A stretch of DNA of 64,000 nucleotides. It comes from Tragulus kanchil (taxonomy: Eukaryota; Chordata; Mammalia; Artiodactyla; Tragulidae). The notes below the pieces were generated by a model. It did not search any database and was not told the DNA's origin. It was given only the letters and a program-made list of their open reading frames with translations. The stretch spans positions 63,139,394-63,203,393 of the forward strand of contig JAIOJX010000006.1 of the NCBI GenBank assembly GCA_022376925.1, given 5' to 3'. The position numbers and the translations under genes are program-made. This document shows, in pieces, positions 44,441 to 58,205 of this stretch; within the stretch, counting starts at the first letter, position 1, and each line of letters opens with the position of its first letter.

Positions 44441-45400
44441 AAGGTTTATTGGAGGAAATACATTTTCTTTGCTAGATGTCTTATTTAGGTTAGTTTTAAA
44501 ACCTATCCATATTTCCTCAGTATGCACAAAGCTTAGAGGAAAAACTCAGTAGCTTCTAAGTTTCAAGGAAGATTAGCCAGTCATCAAGGATTTCTCTCAT
44601 GGAAAGATAGGCTGAGGTGGGATGGCAGAGACACTGCACTCTCGGGTGCAGCCCATCTGAGACTGAAATCCTGATGGATCCTCAGTACAGATATAAGCAG
44701 AAATTGTTGACATTCAGCCCTTTCCTAAACTTATTTCTTCCCATACTTACACATTTTAACCACGTCACATGCCCAGTCAGCTGCAGTCAGTATTGCCAAC
44801 CATATGCCTGACTTTATTTCTCTATCAATAGTTGAATCAACTGAGCATTCACATTGTAGCTGAAAAAGCCAAACTCTCTGGCCTATCCACTGTTTTAAAG
44901 TCATATGAAGTGAATGTAGTCATCCCATTGACAGTATATCGACATGGTCACACCTTTAGGTTACAACATTACAGCTGTGTCTCACACTCCCCAGAGGATA
45001 TGTTGACCTATTTCTGCCTGTCTCTAACCCCAACTGACAGTTGATGCTATCATCTCCCAATTCCTCCTCCTTGGAAAAAGAAAGAAGATGGATTAAGGTG
45101 TTCCCTTTGGCATGTTACCTTTGGCGATACAATCATCAGTGATTCTTTACTTAGTGAGGAAGAATTAAGACTTTTGACCTAGAGGACAAAACATGCTTTG
45201 TTGAAACATGATTTTATACCAGCTGAATGCCTATTACTAAACATGAACTCATGATAATCAGAATTGAGTCAAGTTTGAGAAGCCCTCTTGGATTATGTCT
45301 TCAAATAGAATTCTCACAGCTGAAGCTCTCAGAGAGACTGACAGACTTACCACTGATACTATTATCTTCCAAATTTCTTAGAATAAAAATTAACTATTAG
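44441..45400. other. Intergenic DNA
   Basis: No supported gene or element. Confidence 0.4.
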
Positions 45401-45402
45401 GG

Positions 45403-45530
45403 TACATGCATGTGTGCTCAGTCATGTCTGACTCTTTGCAATCCCATGGACTGTAGCCCACCAGGCTCCTCTGTCCCTGGGATTTTCCAAGCAAGAATAT
45501 TGGAGTGGTTTGCTGTTTCCTTCTCCATTT
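45403..45530 (-). mobile_element. Bov-tA SINE fragment
   Basis: TCATGTCTGACTCTTTGCAA and CCCATGGACTGTAGCCCACC on the + strand are the complement of the Bov-tA 3' half. Confidence 0.8.
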
Positions 45531-45664
45531 CTTTCATCACTTCCTCATTAATTAAGCAAAGTCATTTCACATACTTTGCAGCCTCCTTTTCCTTACTGAG
45601 GTTATGGGTATATTTCTCAGTAAGGAAATAAGTCACGTAGGCAGGAAATTTCAGTGGTGAGTGT

Positions 45665-45865
45665 CAGGACATGAAACTGAGCCCCCCTAAAACCAAGTTC
45701 CCCTAGAAGTTTATGATTAAATAAAGGGAGTTCGGTTCTTTTGAGCATGAGCTGCCTATTCTCCTTACCTGGGATGCAGTAAATAAACCCTCACTTTTCT
45801 GCAAATAGCTGTTGTCAGAATTTGACTCTCCACGCTTAGAGCACAGGCACCCTTGCTTGGTAACA
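45665..45865 (+). mobile_element. Probable LTR 3' part (class I ERV-like)
   Basis: CTCCTTACCTGGGATGCAGT then AAATAAACCCTCAC (signal 45782-45787) resembles the R/U5 boundary of gammaretrovirus-like LTRs. Truncated, no internal region. Confidence 0.5.
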
Positions 45866-45974
45866 GACATATTTAGTCAGTCATGTGAACTAATATTTAA
45901 ATTACAATTACAAAACATCAGGTTATTTGATCTATATAATTTTACAAATAGGGATTAAATGACTTCCATTACAG

Positions 45975-46190
45975 AATGGTGGCACTAGTGGTCAAAGAAC
46001 CTACCTTCCAATGCAGGAGACACAGGAGACAAGAGTTCCACCCCTGGGTCAGGAAGATCCCCTGAAGGAGTGCATGGAAACTCCAGGCCAGTATTCTTGT
46101 ATGGAGAATCCCATAGACATAGGAGCCTGGCAGGCTATAGTCTATGGTGTCACAAAGAGTTGGACATGACTAAAGAGACAGCATGCATAC
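45975..46190 (+). mobile_element. Bov-tA SINE
   Basis: Runs from the tRNA-like head (GGTCAAAGAACCTACCTTCC) to GAGTTGGACATGACTAAAGA, the Bov-tA 3' end. Diverged. Confidence 0.85.
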
Positions 46191-46669
46191 ATGGCAAAAA
46201 GCAATAAATACTCATGGTTTCTGATTACTGGGAACACAACTGGTGGGGAGGAGAAAAATAGATTGGGATGTAGCAGGTCTTTGCAATTGATAGGGTTTCT
46301 CTTTTCACCCTCAAAGAGAGTACAAAAAGTCCCAGTGATTTTCCCTATGTGGCTGCTCTCTGGGGTGGTATAGCTCCACTGTAACCCCTATTCACTAATT
46401 AAGAAAAGTAAGACAAATGCTCATTTTATACCTGTGGCACTGAGCAATTTTTGCTTCTACCTGCAACAAAGGACAGGGACTTCAGTGTATCCTTGCATGG
46501 GTGATGGTCCCCATGAAGGGCGGTTCTCATAGCTCTGGCTATGTGAGGAACTGACTGGATGATATCATTTTTGGTCCAGGGCCAGCTGTACAGCCTTGAA
46601 TGAATTTGGCAGTCATTCTGCTTTAGAGATACTCATGTTGACTACAGAGCTCCACAGGTTCGTGGTCTT
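46191..46669. other. Intergenic DNA
   Basis: No supported feature. Confidence 0.4.
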
Positions 46670-48858
46670 ATTCTGACTCAGAAACACCCTTGTACATGAA
46701 ATGCTAATCACTGGCCCAGAGAAGGGCTTGCCAAGTAGGAGCAGGGAGTTACAAAGGGCAAGGAGAAAGGGAAGGGGAAATGGGAGGAGATGAGGGGTTT
46801 CTGGGAATAGAAAAACTCTGTCCTTTACAGCTAGTTACTCTGTCATAGTTGCTGCACACAAAGGACCCTTGGGAAATATATCTGCCCCAAAGAGGGAAAA
46901 ATGTAAACAGTATGGATGTGCAGTATGTCATCTGGGCTGTGTGTATGTGTATGTACCTGGCAGTGGGGGTGCTGCAAATATTTAGTCCTATTTACCTCCA
47001 GCTTGGGCCTCAGGAAGAATGTAAACATACTCCAATCTTCTACAATCTCTAGGACTAAACTCTGTGCAGCAGGGATTTCAGCTTCCATCACTGGGGATTA
47101 CTGTTGACATTATCTCATTCTGAATGAATTAGTTTAAATTTAAGCCCAAGGAATTATCAAGTAAATTCTAACGAGTAGGAAGAATGGAGGCGAAGGAAGT
47201 TTGTAGTGGGCATTTAGAGGGGATTTATTACATAAAAAAAGCATTTTTCATATCCTTAATACTGGGAAACAGTTTGTCTTTTGCTTTAATTTTCAGTAGT
47301 CCTTTAAAATCTATTTATTAAAGTCTGTTGACTTGAATTGGACTCCCTTATGTGTTGTACCAATAAATTTAGAATAGTCCTATTATTATATGAATGCTAA
47401 GCCAGTACACACATGATAGAGAAAATATAGCCCTGGGACAAACTGTATCTTGTATTTCATTTATAGTTTTTCAAATGACTAATTTGGGGAAAAAAAGAAA
47501 CCAATTGTATTATAAATAAATATTATAGAGAAGAGCTTTAAAGCAAACAAATGGTTAATTAGTAACCCAGACCTTTCTCTGCTGACATTTCTTGTGGTAA
47601 TGTGTCATTTATTCACCATTCTGGAAGAAGTTTTGCCATAAAGTTTCAGTTCCAGTAACAGTAATATGATCCTGAAGATTCAGATGAAGATGATGATGAG
47701 GCACATATACCCACTCTAGTGTCACTTTAAAATGCTTGTGTATTGTGCCTTAAGATAGCTAAGTCTTATTCTGACTCAGAAACACCCTTGTACATGAAAT
47801 GCTAATCACTGGCCCAGAGAAGGGCTTGCCAAGTAGGAGCAGGGAGTTACAAAGGGCAAGGAGAAAGGGAAGGGGAAATGGGAGGAGATGAGGGGTTTCT
47901 GGGAATAGAAAAACTCTGTCCTTTACAGCTAGTTACTCTGTCATAGTTGCTGCACACAAAGGACCCTTGGGAAATATATCTGCCCCAAAGAGGGAAAAAT
48001 GTAAACAGTATGGATGTGCAGTATGTCATCTGGGCTGTGTGTATGTGTATGTACCTGGCAGTGGGGGTGCTGCAAATATTTAGTCCTATTTACCTCCAGC
48101 TTGGGCCTCAGGAAGAATGTAAACATACTCCAATCTTCTACAATCTCTAGGACTAAACTCTGTGCAGCAGGGATTTCAGCTTCCATCACTGGGGATTACT
48201 GTTGACATTATCTCATTCTGAATGAATTAGTTTAAATTTAAGCCCAAGGAATTATCAAGTAAATTCTAACTAGTAGGAAGAATGGAGGCGCAGTAAGTTT
48301 GTACTTTGCATTTAGAGCTGATTTATTACATAAAAAAAGCATTTTTCATATCCTTAATACTGGGAAACAGTTTGTCTTTTGCTTTAATTTTCAGTAGTCC
48401 TTTAAAATCTATTTATTAAAGTCTGTTGACTTGAATTGGACTCCCTTATGTGTTGTACCAATAAATTTAGAATAGTCCTATTATTATATGAATGCTAAGC
48501 CAGTACACACATGATAGAGAAAATATAGCCCTGGGACAAACTGTATCTTGTATTTCATTTATAGTTTTTCAAATGACTAATTTGGGGAAAAAGAGAAACC
48601 AATTGTATTATAAATAAATATTATAGAGAAGAGCTTTAAAGCAAACAAATGGTTAATTAGTAACCCAGACCTTTCTCTGCTGACATTTCTTGTGGTAATG
48701 TGTCATTTATTCACCATTCTGGAAGAAGTTTTGCCATAAAGTTTCAGTTCCAGTAACAGTAATATGATCCTGAAGATTCAGATGAAGATGATGATGAGGC
48801 ACATATACCCAGTCTAGTGTCACTTTAAAATGCTTGTGTATTGTGCCTTAAGATAGCT
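46670..48858 (+). repeat. Near-tandem duplication 16 (displacement 1096-1098)
   Basis: 46670-47760 recurs at 47763-48858; the joint is nearly seamless at AGATAGCT/AAGTCTTATT. Content is anonymous intergenic DNA with a GT-rich stretch. Confidence 0.9.
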
Positions 48859-49738
48859 ATGCCTTTTGTATAGAAGGTTCTGAATACATATTAGTCAAAT
48901 TGAACTGAAAGCTAACCCTGATACAACACTATGGGACTTCATATCACACACAAGTACTGTAGCACAGTGATTGTGCCAATGTTTCTGAATGAGTGAATGC
49001 TGTAACAGAAATCCTGTCTTGAGTTGTGTCATCGGCACTTTTGCCATCAAACTTCCAGCATGGCCAAAAGTGAATACACTTGATTCCAATAGACTGTCAC
49101 ACTGTCAAGCCTACTTGTTTTCTGATCTCTTCCACTAGACAATTCTTGAGGGCAGAGGGTGTGTTTACTTAACCTATTTCATTCATGATGATTTATTTAT
49201 CTCTCTCTCCCATATTAAGTGCTGCTACAGTTTGTGTAAGTGTATGGTACATAATTTATAACTGCACCGAATTGTACTTCTGGTTGAAGTAATTCACATC
49301 TCAAATCCTTGCTATGTGACTTCAATCAAATGCATGAGCATACTGTGAAGACCATGTTTTCAGGTCTCCTGGACAACTATGTTTTCCAAGGTGCCAAGCT
49401 CAGAGTCTTTATCCCTTATGTCTTTGACTTTTGGGGGGGATGGCAGCACTTGACACTGCTGACACCTTTCTCAGTTGTAAAGGTCATAGCACCCAGGATT
49501 TCTGTGAGGGTGTACTTAGCTGGCACTTCTGTTAGCTCTGTTACTTCTGTGATTTTTTTTCTGTCTTTCCACAAATGTTCCCTAAGTTTTTCTCATAAGA
49601 TCTTTTCCCTATCTCCCTGCACTTCCAAAGTTTCAAAGGACTTTTCCCTGAAAAGATACGACCTTGTGAACATGTATCTCTACCCTGATCTTGATCGAAA
49701 TTTCCAGTTCCTCTGGACCTCTCAATTCAAATGTCTTG
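48859..49738. other. Intergenic DNA
   Basis: The longest open frame is 163 aa at 49309-49800 (+) and runs into the SINE. No domain recognised, and I do not call it a gene. Confidence 0.4.
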
Positions 49739-49739
49739 C

Positions 49740-49970
49740 TGGGGACTTCTCTGGTGGTACAATGAATAACAGTCCACCTATCAATGCATGCAATTCCTAA
49801 TCTGGAAAGATCCCACATGGTGCAAAGCAACTGACTGCATGTGCCACAGCCACTGACTCCACACATTGCAACTAGAGAATAGACTCTGGTGTCTGCAACT
49901 AGAGAAAGCCTGTGCACAACAACCAAGACCCAGCACAATCAAAAGTGAAATTAATCAAATAAATAAAATG
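49740..49970 (+). mobile_element. CHR-type tRNA-derived SINE
   Basis: Head GGGGACTTCTCTGGTGGTAC, then GATCCCACATGGTGCAAAGC, a CAACTAGAG-repeat body and an A/AATAAA-rich tail. Confidence 0.75.
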
Positions 49971-51287
49971 CTAAAAATTGTGTTGCTGGCAAACCAAACT
50001 TCACAAAGCAAGAGGGTGCAGGATTGGCCCCACTTTGCTTCTTGGATGTCATTATTCACCTCTTATTAATCTCCTCATTTATTCACTACCTTTCAGATAT
50101 GCTGATGCCTTTCTATTCTTCAAATATCTCAAGCTCCTTACTGCCTCTGGGTATTTGCAGTTGCTCTTCCTTCTTGGACTCCACTTGCCCTGATTTGTCA
50201 TGCAACTGGCCCCTTCTTACTCCCTACCAGTCCCAGCTCAGCTGCCCTCTCCCACAGCAGTCTGTTCTGTTTATTTCATAGGACTCATCATTCTGAATGT
50301 ATCACTTGTTTGTATAGATTATAGGTTGTGTGAAGAAAGGCTATGTCTATTACACTGTAGCCTCAGCACAGAGCCAGGCACACATTAGACATTCCACTAC
50401 TGAACTGTATATTAGGAAACCTGGAATTTCCTATTGACCAGCTGTGTGCCCTTGGGCAGTTCATTTTCCTCCTTGGAGAGCAGTTTTCTCCATCTATAAA
50501 AGATGGAACACTTTTCCCAACATCTTTCCATGCATCATCTAAGATGCCCACTTAACTATGTGTTAGGAGTGGGTAAGTAATAAGAGCAGGACTGTGGAGA
50601 AGAGCTCCGGAGCCCTCCTACCCAATTCCACCAAACAAGAATAGTTTACTTTTATTTAGCTTGATCAATTAAGATTTCATCTGAAGAAAGTCATGCACAT
50701 TAAAATAAAAAATATAAATTTTAAAGTCACTAATTCTGATTATTGTGAGGCAACTTCTGTCCTGAATTATGATTATGTCCAAAGAATTCATCTTTCCTGT
50801 CTTCCCACAAGCCAGTTTGAATTTCTTATTTATATTTGGTATTGTCATACAAATTCAAAACTTCAAAGTTATTTTTGTTGGTTCCTTCCTCTTCTCCTAC
50901 TGCCTTCCTCATCCTGGTGCCTAATTGTTCTAAATGCCTTTCTCATCAGTTTTTAATTTCCATTCCCAAAGAATGGAAAGAAGGCCCTCCCTTCTTTCAG
51001 GATCTAATAACGTTTTACTTCAGTCTGATAACTTTTTGCTTGGACCCCTGCAGTAGCCTCCATACTGTTCTTCTTGCATCTTGCACTGATGATCATTTCC
51101 CTGAAGATTTCTAACTGATTTTTCTAAATAATATCCTAGTAGTTAGTCTTTTCAAAATGTTCAATGGCTTTTTATTGCCTGTAAAATGAATCCAAAAGGC
51201 TTACCCTGGAGACTTTCCCACACACAGCACTAATCATGTTTACTCTGTCCACGGCCCTCTTCTCACAGTTCCATACACAGGAGTCAC
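49971..51287. other. Intergenic DNA with a MIR fragment
   Basis: MIR core at about 50425-50515 (+ strand; AGCTGTGTGCCCTTGGGCAG, then CATCTATAAAAGATGGAACA). Nothing else recognised. Confidence 0.55.
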
Positions 51288-53466
51288 TGTTCTCTGTGAT
51301 GCAGGATCCCACTCTCCTGGCCAAAGCACCTGGCCAGACCTCTGCAGTCTGAGTAGTGACCTCTAAGTCAATCTAGCAAAACAACTTTGTCTAATAGGTG
51401 CTTTAAACCAGATGGCAATTGATTGACCAATCTGAGACTTTCTCTTTGGAAATTTAAATGCAAGATGTGACAGAATTTCCAACATTAGTTGGAAAAGAGT
51501 GAAGAGAAACATAGAGAAGGGGCATTGGGCAGAAGCCATGAGACAGGAAATGTTGTCTATGGGCAATGACCATCAAGCTGAAAGCAAAGTGCCTTGACAG
51601 CAAGAGCAGAAGTGGAAATGGAAATAGAAGATGACCGATCCATCTGATAGATGCCTGTTGTATATACCACCCTCCTCCATGAAGCCTCATCTGGTCACAT
51701 CAGGCAAAAGTCATCTACCTTCTGAACACAACATTTAGCCTGTTTGTCTTAACCTTTATTGCACTTGCATCTCTCTTGGGGAGCTTTGAGTTTGAGAAGT
51801 ACAGAACTCAACTCTTGCTAAGGATTCTGGGTAGTTCACAGAAGTGAAAGGAATGCTAAACTCATAGATATCAGAAAGGTCAGATTTCAGCCAATGAGGA
51901 ATCCAGACTTTCTCTAGGCAGTGTCATTGAAATGATCCTACTTAACCATTTCCATTTTATGTCAGTTCACTCAAGTCAGTCTCCAGGAGGAGATAGCTGA
52001 CTTCTCTTAGTGTAAGACCTTTGGCTTCCCTCAGTAAGGGCAAGTGGCAGTGGGGCTGAACTGGACAGACAGTATCATCAAAAAAATCATTACATGGGAT
52101 ACAGAAGAGAGAATCTAAGTAAAGGAGGCTGCATTTTCACTAAAAAAGAGAGAGAATATTCTGCAGGCAGACAAACAAAATACAAACAGATGTGGAGTAT
52201 ACACACTTCTATTTTATAATTATTTCTAGATTGGCTTTTCTCCTACTTAAAGGGAGCAAATAATACATTTTCCTCTCAAGGGCAGGGTTCATTCATTACT
52301 TTTGTTTAATCCCTTAATGATCCCAATATTATTATTAATGTTTAACACATTGAGCCTTTTTTTTCTTTTCTACTTAAAGGGAAAAAACACAAGTGGTTGG
52401 CACTGTTCTCTGTGTTTCCCACTCTCCTGGCCAAAGCACCTGGCCAGACCTCTGCAGTCTGAGTAGTGACCTCTAAGTCAATCTAGCAAAACAACTTTGT
52501 CTAATAGGTGCTTTAAACCAGATGGCAATTGATTGACCAATCTGAGACTTTCTCTTTGGAAATTTAAATGCAAGATGTGACAGAATTTCCAACATTAGTT
52601 GGAAAAGAGTGAAGAGAAACATAGAGAAGGGGCATTGGGCAGAAGCCATGAGACAGGAAATGTTGTCTATGGGCAATGACCATCAAGCTGAAAGCAAAGT
52701 GCCTTGACAGCAAGAGCAGAAGTGGAAATGGAAATAGAAGATGACCGATCCATCTGATAGATGCCTGTTGTATATACCACCCTCCTCCATGAAGCCTCAT
52801 CTGGTCACATCAGGCAAAAGTCATCTACCTTCTGAACACAACATTTAGCCTGTTTGTCTTAACCTTTATTGCACTTGCATCTCTCTTGGGGAGCTTTGAG
52901 TTTGAGAAGTACAGAACTCAACTCTTGCTAAGGATTCTGGGTAGTTCACAGAAGTGAAAGGAATGCTAAACTCATAGATATCAGAAAGGTCAGATTTCAG
53001 CCAATGAGGAATCCAGACTTTCTCTAGGCAGTGTCATTGAAATGATCCTACTTAACCATTTCCATTTTATGTCAGTTCACTCAAGTCAGTCTCCAGGAGG
53101 AGATAGCTGACTTCTCTTAGTGTAAGACCTTTGGCTTCCCTCAGTAAGGGCAAGTGGCAGTGGGGCTGAACTGGACAGACAGTATCATCAAAAAAATCAT
53201 TACATGGGATACAGAAGAGAGAATCTAAGTAAAGGAGGCTGCATTTTCACTAAAAAAGAGAGAGAATATTCTGCAGGCAGACAAACAAAATACAAACAGA
53301 TGTGGAGTATACACACTTCTATTTTATAATTATTTCTAGATTGGCTTTTTCTCCTACTTAAAGGGAGCAAATAATACATTTTCCTCTCAAGGGCAGGGTT
53401 CATTCATTACTTTTGTTTAATCCCTTAATGATCCCAATATTATTATTAATGTTTAACACATTGAGC
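51288..53466 (+). repeat. Near-tandem duplication 17 (displacement 1110)
   Basis: 51288-52355 recurs at 52402-53466. The join 52356-52401 contains a T-rich garble with a CTTTTCTACTTAAAGGGA echo of 52236-52255. Confidence 0.9.
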
Positions 53467-53599
53467 ACACACAGTGTGTTGAGTGTTTTATGTTTGTTAC
53501 ATCATGTGATTTCCTCAGCAGATGTTTACAGTAGATGTCTTATTAAGCTCACTTTATAAAAAAGGAAACCATGACTTGAAGTGGTTAAGAATTTTTCTA

Positions 53600-53926
53600 G
53601 GGCTTCCCTGGTGGTCCAGTGGGTAAGGACACCACCTTGCAGTGCAAGAGGCACCGGTTCAATCCCTGGCCTGGGAAGATCCCACGTGCCGCGGAGTGAC
53701 TGGACCCATGTGCCTGATTACCGAGCCGGAGCTCTGGAGCACATGCGCTGAGAGCCAGTGCTCTGCGACAACAGAGGCCGCTCTGATGGGAGGCCCACAT
53801 GGGCCAAAGAACAAAGAGGATGAAAATAGATAAATGAAAGACCAATAGAAGTGGCCCTCTCACCCTCCTCCCTCCCCAACCCACCCCCGGCCAAAAATAA
53901 ATAAATAAATATTAAAAAAAAAAAAA
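53600..53926 (+). mobile_element. CHR-like tRNA-derived SINE with target-site duplication
   Basis: Full element; B box GGTTCAATCCC; (AATA)n and A-run tail. AAGAATTTTTCTA flanks it at 53587-53599 and 53927-53939. Confidence 0.9.
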
Positions 53927-54379
53927 AAGAATTTTTCTAAAAACATAGCCAGTAAGAAATAAACAGGGCTTAAAATTTGGTCTTCATGACACCTAAACTC
54001 AGATTCCTAACCTCTCTGACTTACTGACTCCACTTTGTATGAGATGCACATTTTTAATAAAAATGTTTCCATGCTCGTATAAAATATCTTTTAATAATGT
54101 ATGCAATCCTGGACATAACATCTCAAGCTAAGTCTTAAAAGAGCTAAAAGAGACAGAAAATCTACTGAGAAGTAGCATAGTAGTAGAGAAATGGTGGATG
54201 AAAGAAAGCCTCAAAAAAATTATGATCTGCGTGTGAAAAACTTCAAAGTACCTGGTCAGGCCAAGCCCAGTGCCTATATACTAAGCAACAGCCAAGTAGG
54301 CAAAAATAAGAGACTTTCTATGAGAGCTTTCCATAGACTGAAATGTTCTGTGTAAGTAGAAAACTTGGTTCTTTTTATG

Positions 54380-54593
54380 CTAAGTCACTTCACCTCAGTA
54401 GGTCTGACTCTTTGCAACCTTATAGACTGTAGCCCATCAGGGTCCTCTGTCCATGGGATTCTCCAGGTGATAATATTAGAGTGGTTTGCAATGCCTTTCT
54501 CCTTACTGACATAGAGATTGAGCCTGTGTCTCTTTATGTCTCCTGCATTGACAAGTGGGTTCTTTACCACTAAGCGTAAGCTAGGAAGTCCCA
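54380..54593 (-). mobile_element. Bov-tA SINE
   Basis: The + strand reads the complement of Bov-tA: GTCTGACTCTTTGCAACCTT through CAGGTGATAATATTAGAGTG to TTCTTTACCACTAAGC. Confidence 0.8.
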
Positions 54594-54829
54594 ATTTTAC
54601 TTTAACCTATAGAAAATATTGAAGTGCAAGAGGTAAAACCAACAAGCTTTTAAAAATTTTACCATTAACACTAGGACATTCTGTGGCTGCCCTAGTCTTG
54701 CAGGTCAAGTTAATGGAACTCTCCACTATTTCTCTCATTGCTGCTGACTGGGCTGGAGTGAATTTTAACTTATCCCCCACTGGGAATCCTCATGCTTTCA
54801 GAATGTGACTTCTCCACAAAGAAAAACTA

Positions 54830-55265
54830 TAGGCATATCTTGTTTTATTGCACTTCACAGAAAATTGTGTTTTTCATAAATTAAAGACTTGTGGCAACCC
54901 TGCCTTAAACAAGTCTTTCAGCACCATTTTTCAAACAGCATTTGCTGTTTTGTGTCTCATTTGGGCAATTCTTGCAAGATTTCAAGCTTTTTCATAATTT
55001 TCATGTTTGTTACTGTGATTTGTGATCAATGATCTTTTATTTCAGTGCTATGACTCACTGAAGGCCCAGATGATGATTAGCACTTTTAGCAGTAAACTAT
55101 CTTTTAGCTAAGGTATGTGCATTGTTTTTTGAGACACAGTGCTATTTTGCACAGTTAATAGACTACAGTAGAGTGTAGCTTTTATAAGCACTTGGAAACT
55201 ATAAACTTTGTGTGGCTTACTTTATTGCAGTGGCCTGAAACTGCACCTGCAATTATCTTTGAGGC
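54830..55265. mobile_element. Non-autonomous Tigger-like (TcMar) DNA transposon
   Basis: Starts AGGCATATCTTGTTTTATTG, contains GACTTGTGGCAACCCTGCCT and GTGATTTGTGATCAATGATC, and ends GCAATTATCTTTGAGG. The ends are partly matching inverted repeats of the Tigger type. No transposase frame; an internal-deletion derivative. Confidence 0.75.
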
Positions 55266-55529
55266 TTTTAAAGTTACTGCTGGACATATCCACTGTAGGG
55301 ACGAGTTTTCTGCAAGAAAATCTCAAGTGAGTCATTCCTGTTCCTAGAATGCTGGCCTGTGAACAGGAAGAAGATATCATGGACAAAACAGGCCTGAAAT
55401 GAATGGAATCCAAATACTTTTGGGAATCCCAGTGGCCAAGTCCTGTACACTAGTCATCATAACAAAGAGTTATGGTCTTACTTCATTCTGTGAATCAAGT
55501 GTAAGAAGCAAGAACACCTCTTGTGGCAG
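55266..55529. other. Intergenic DNA
   Basis: No supported feature. Confidence 0.4.
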
Positions 55530-57725
55530 CATTCCCGACATCTAGAAAAGGTGGTCATCCAAGAGAGGAGCATTGGTTCCACAGAAGTCAGTGGTTTTCT
55601 TTACACAGTGACTCACCCAATTCATGTCCTGAGTAAACCTTCATGGAATATTCAGGTTCTTCTTTGAGCAATAGGAAAATGAAATCTTCATTCCTTTCTT
55701 CTCCTTCCCTATAACACTTATTAGCAGCTGTGTTTTAAATGTGGTCTCATTTAAAATGTCTGACTCAGAGTCTGACTCAGTAGGTGTCAACGCGCCACAT
55801 GCTAAGATGCACACATTCCAATTCTTTGTTGGTTTGAGCCATTCTTTCACACCTGCTTGAATGTTGCCTTTAATGAACTTCTTTCTCCTTTTATTTGCTT
55901 CATCCCTTAATTAGATCATAATCTTCTAAATCAAGAGCTGTATATTTTCTTTCTCTATGTTTACAATATACCTCACATGTTTATAATACACATGCAAATT
56001 GCTGAGTTACCACGAGTTAAGAGAAACTGTTCCTTTATGCCCATCCAGTATGTGAATGTCAAAGATGAATTTGAATGGAAAAGAATTATCTTCTAGGTTG
56101 AAAAAACCAATAAGAAAAGAAATACATGATATAGTTCAAGCTTATACAGATGATTCAAGACACAATGGAAAAGATCCTGAAGCTGAAAATTTAAAATATG
56201 TTTGTTTTCTCACAGATGTCTTTAATCAGCTAATTTTATTTAGAATATTATCTAATAAGGTCAAAATCCTGCTTCTTTTACTTTATACTTGGGTTGTATC
56301 TATTGCTTTTATTAATAATTTATGGAAAAAACCAAAATTTCAAATAAGCTCTAAATTAGTCAAGAGTGCAAACATACATTGGAGGCCAAAATCATCTAAT
56401 AGTCTTTGGCATTTGTTCCTGGAAGAGAGAAAAGGGTCTGATCAATTTCTCCTTATTTAGCAATGTGTGACTTCCTGCATAAAACCCATCTGTGGTACCA
56501 GTGAGCTCTCAGGAGAAAACCATTCTCTCATGTCTCCTCTGCCTTTTTCATCACCTTCCCTAAATCAACCATCATTCTTTCCATTCCTAGAGGACACCAC
56601 ACTCTTTCCTTTCTGGCCTTTTTTTTCCTTAAACATTCCCGACATCTAGAAAAGGTGGTCATCCAAGAGAGGAGCATTGGTTCCACAGAAGTCAGTGGTT
56701 TTCTTTACACAGTGACTCACCCAATTCATGTCCTGAGTAAACCTTCATGGAATATTCAGGTTCTTCTTTGAGCAATAGGAAAATGAAATCTTCATTCCTT
56801 TCTTCTCCTTCCCTATAACACTTATTAGCAGCTGTGTTTTAAATGTGGTCTCATTTAAAATGTCTGACTCAGAGTCTGACTCAGTAGGTGTCAACGCGCC
56901 ACATGCTAAGATGCACACATTCCAATTCTTTGTTGGTTTGAGCCATTCTTTCACACCTGCTTGAATGTTGCCTTTAATGAACTTCTTTCTCCTTTTATTT
57001 GCTTCATCCCTTAATTAGATCATAATCTTCTAAATCAAGAGCTGTATATTTTCTTTCTCTATGTTTACAATATACCTCACATGTTTATAATACACATGCA
57101 AATTGCTGAGTTACCACGAGTTAAGAGAAACTGTTCCTTTATGCCCATCCAGTATGTGAATGTCAAAGATGAATTTGAATGGAAAAGAATTATCTTCTAG
57201 GTTGAAAAAACCAATAAGAAAAGAAATACATGATATAGTTCAAGCTTATACAGATGATTCAAGACACAATGGAAAAGATCCTGAAGCTGAAAATTTAAAA
57301 TATGTTTGTTTTCTCACAGATGTCTTTAATCAGCTAATTTTATTTAGAATATTATCTAATAAGGTCAAAATCCTGCTTCTTTTACTTTATACTTGGGTTG
57401 TATCTATTGCTTTTATTAATAATTTATGGAAAAAACCAAAATTTCAAATAAGCTCTAAATTAGTCAAGAGTGCAAACATACATTGGAGGCCAAAATCATC
57501 TAATAGTCTTTGGCATTTGTTCCTGGAAGAGAGAAAAGGGTCTGATCAATTTCTCCTTATTTAGCAATGTGTGACTTCCTGCATAAAACCCATCTGTGGT
57601 ACCAGTGAGCTCTCAGGAGAAAACCATTCTCTCATGTCTCCTCTGCCTTTTTCATCACCTTCCCTAAATCAACCATCATTCTTTCCATTCCTAGAGGACA
57701 CCACACTCTTTTTCCTTTCTGGCCT
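55530..57725 (+). repeat. Near-tandem duplication 18 (displacement 1104)
   Basis: 55530-56621 recurs at 56634-57725, with a T-rich join at 56622-56633. It doubles a 134-aa open frame that I do not regard as a gene. Confidence 0.9.
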
Positions 57726-57922
57726 TAGCTTATGTGTTTATTTCCTCTTAAACTTTCAGATCTAATGTTAAGTGTCCTTTCATCAGGTAAGTTTCCCTTG
57801 ACTCCAGATCTGGGTTAAGGACATGAACTTCCTTTTTGCATTATATTAATAATTGCTTGTTTTTTTTCTGTATTCTCCACTAAGACTTTAATCCCAGAGT
57901 ATGGCAGAAAATGAAAGTTTTA

Positions 57923-58022
57923 TTCACATATATATGTGTATATATATATGTATATATATAAAAGTATACATATATATGAATATGCATGTATACACACATG
58001 TGTATGCACACACATATATTAT
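57923..58022. repeat. TA/TG/CA microsatellite
   Basis: Mixed ATATATGTGT and ACACACATGTGTATGC tract of about 100 bp. Confidence 0.85.
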
Positions 58023-58205
58023 ACATAAACAAACTAAGCTGGAAAGAGGTAATGAAGTAATGTGGCTTGTCTCACTCCTCATAGTCTTGTGTTCTGCAGC
58101 TCTGTTTATTTAAGTACCAAAACCAGGAAAATCCTGTGTTAGATAATAGTGGGAGTTCCTGGTGAGGAAGCCTATGCCTGTAGACCCGAGGAAGATAGGG
58201 AGAAG

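Noticed and set aside
49309..49800. 163-aa open frame
   Set aside because: No known motif and it ends inside a SINE; not supported as a gene.
56056..56460. 134-aa open frame (again at 57160-57564) as a new small gene
   Set aside because: No recognisable domain, no splice or promoter context, AT-rich composition; the second copy is an assembly duplicate.
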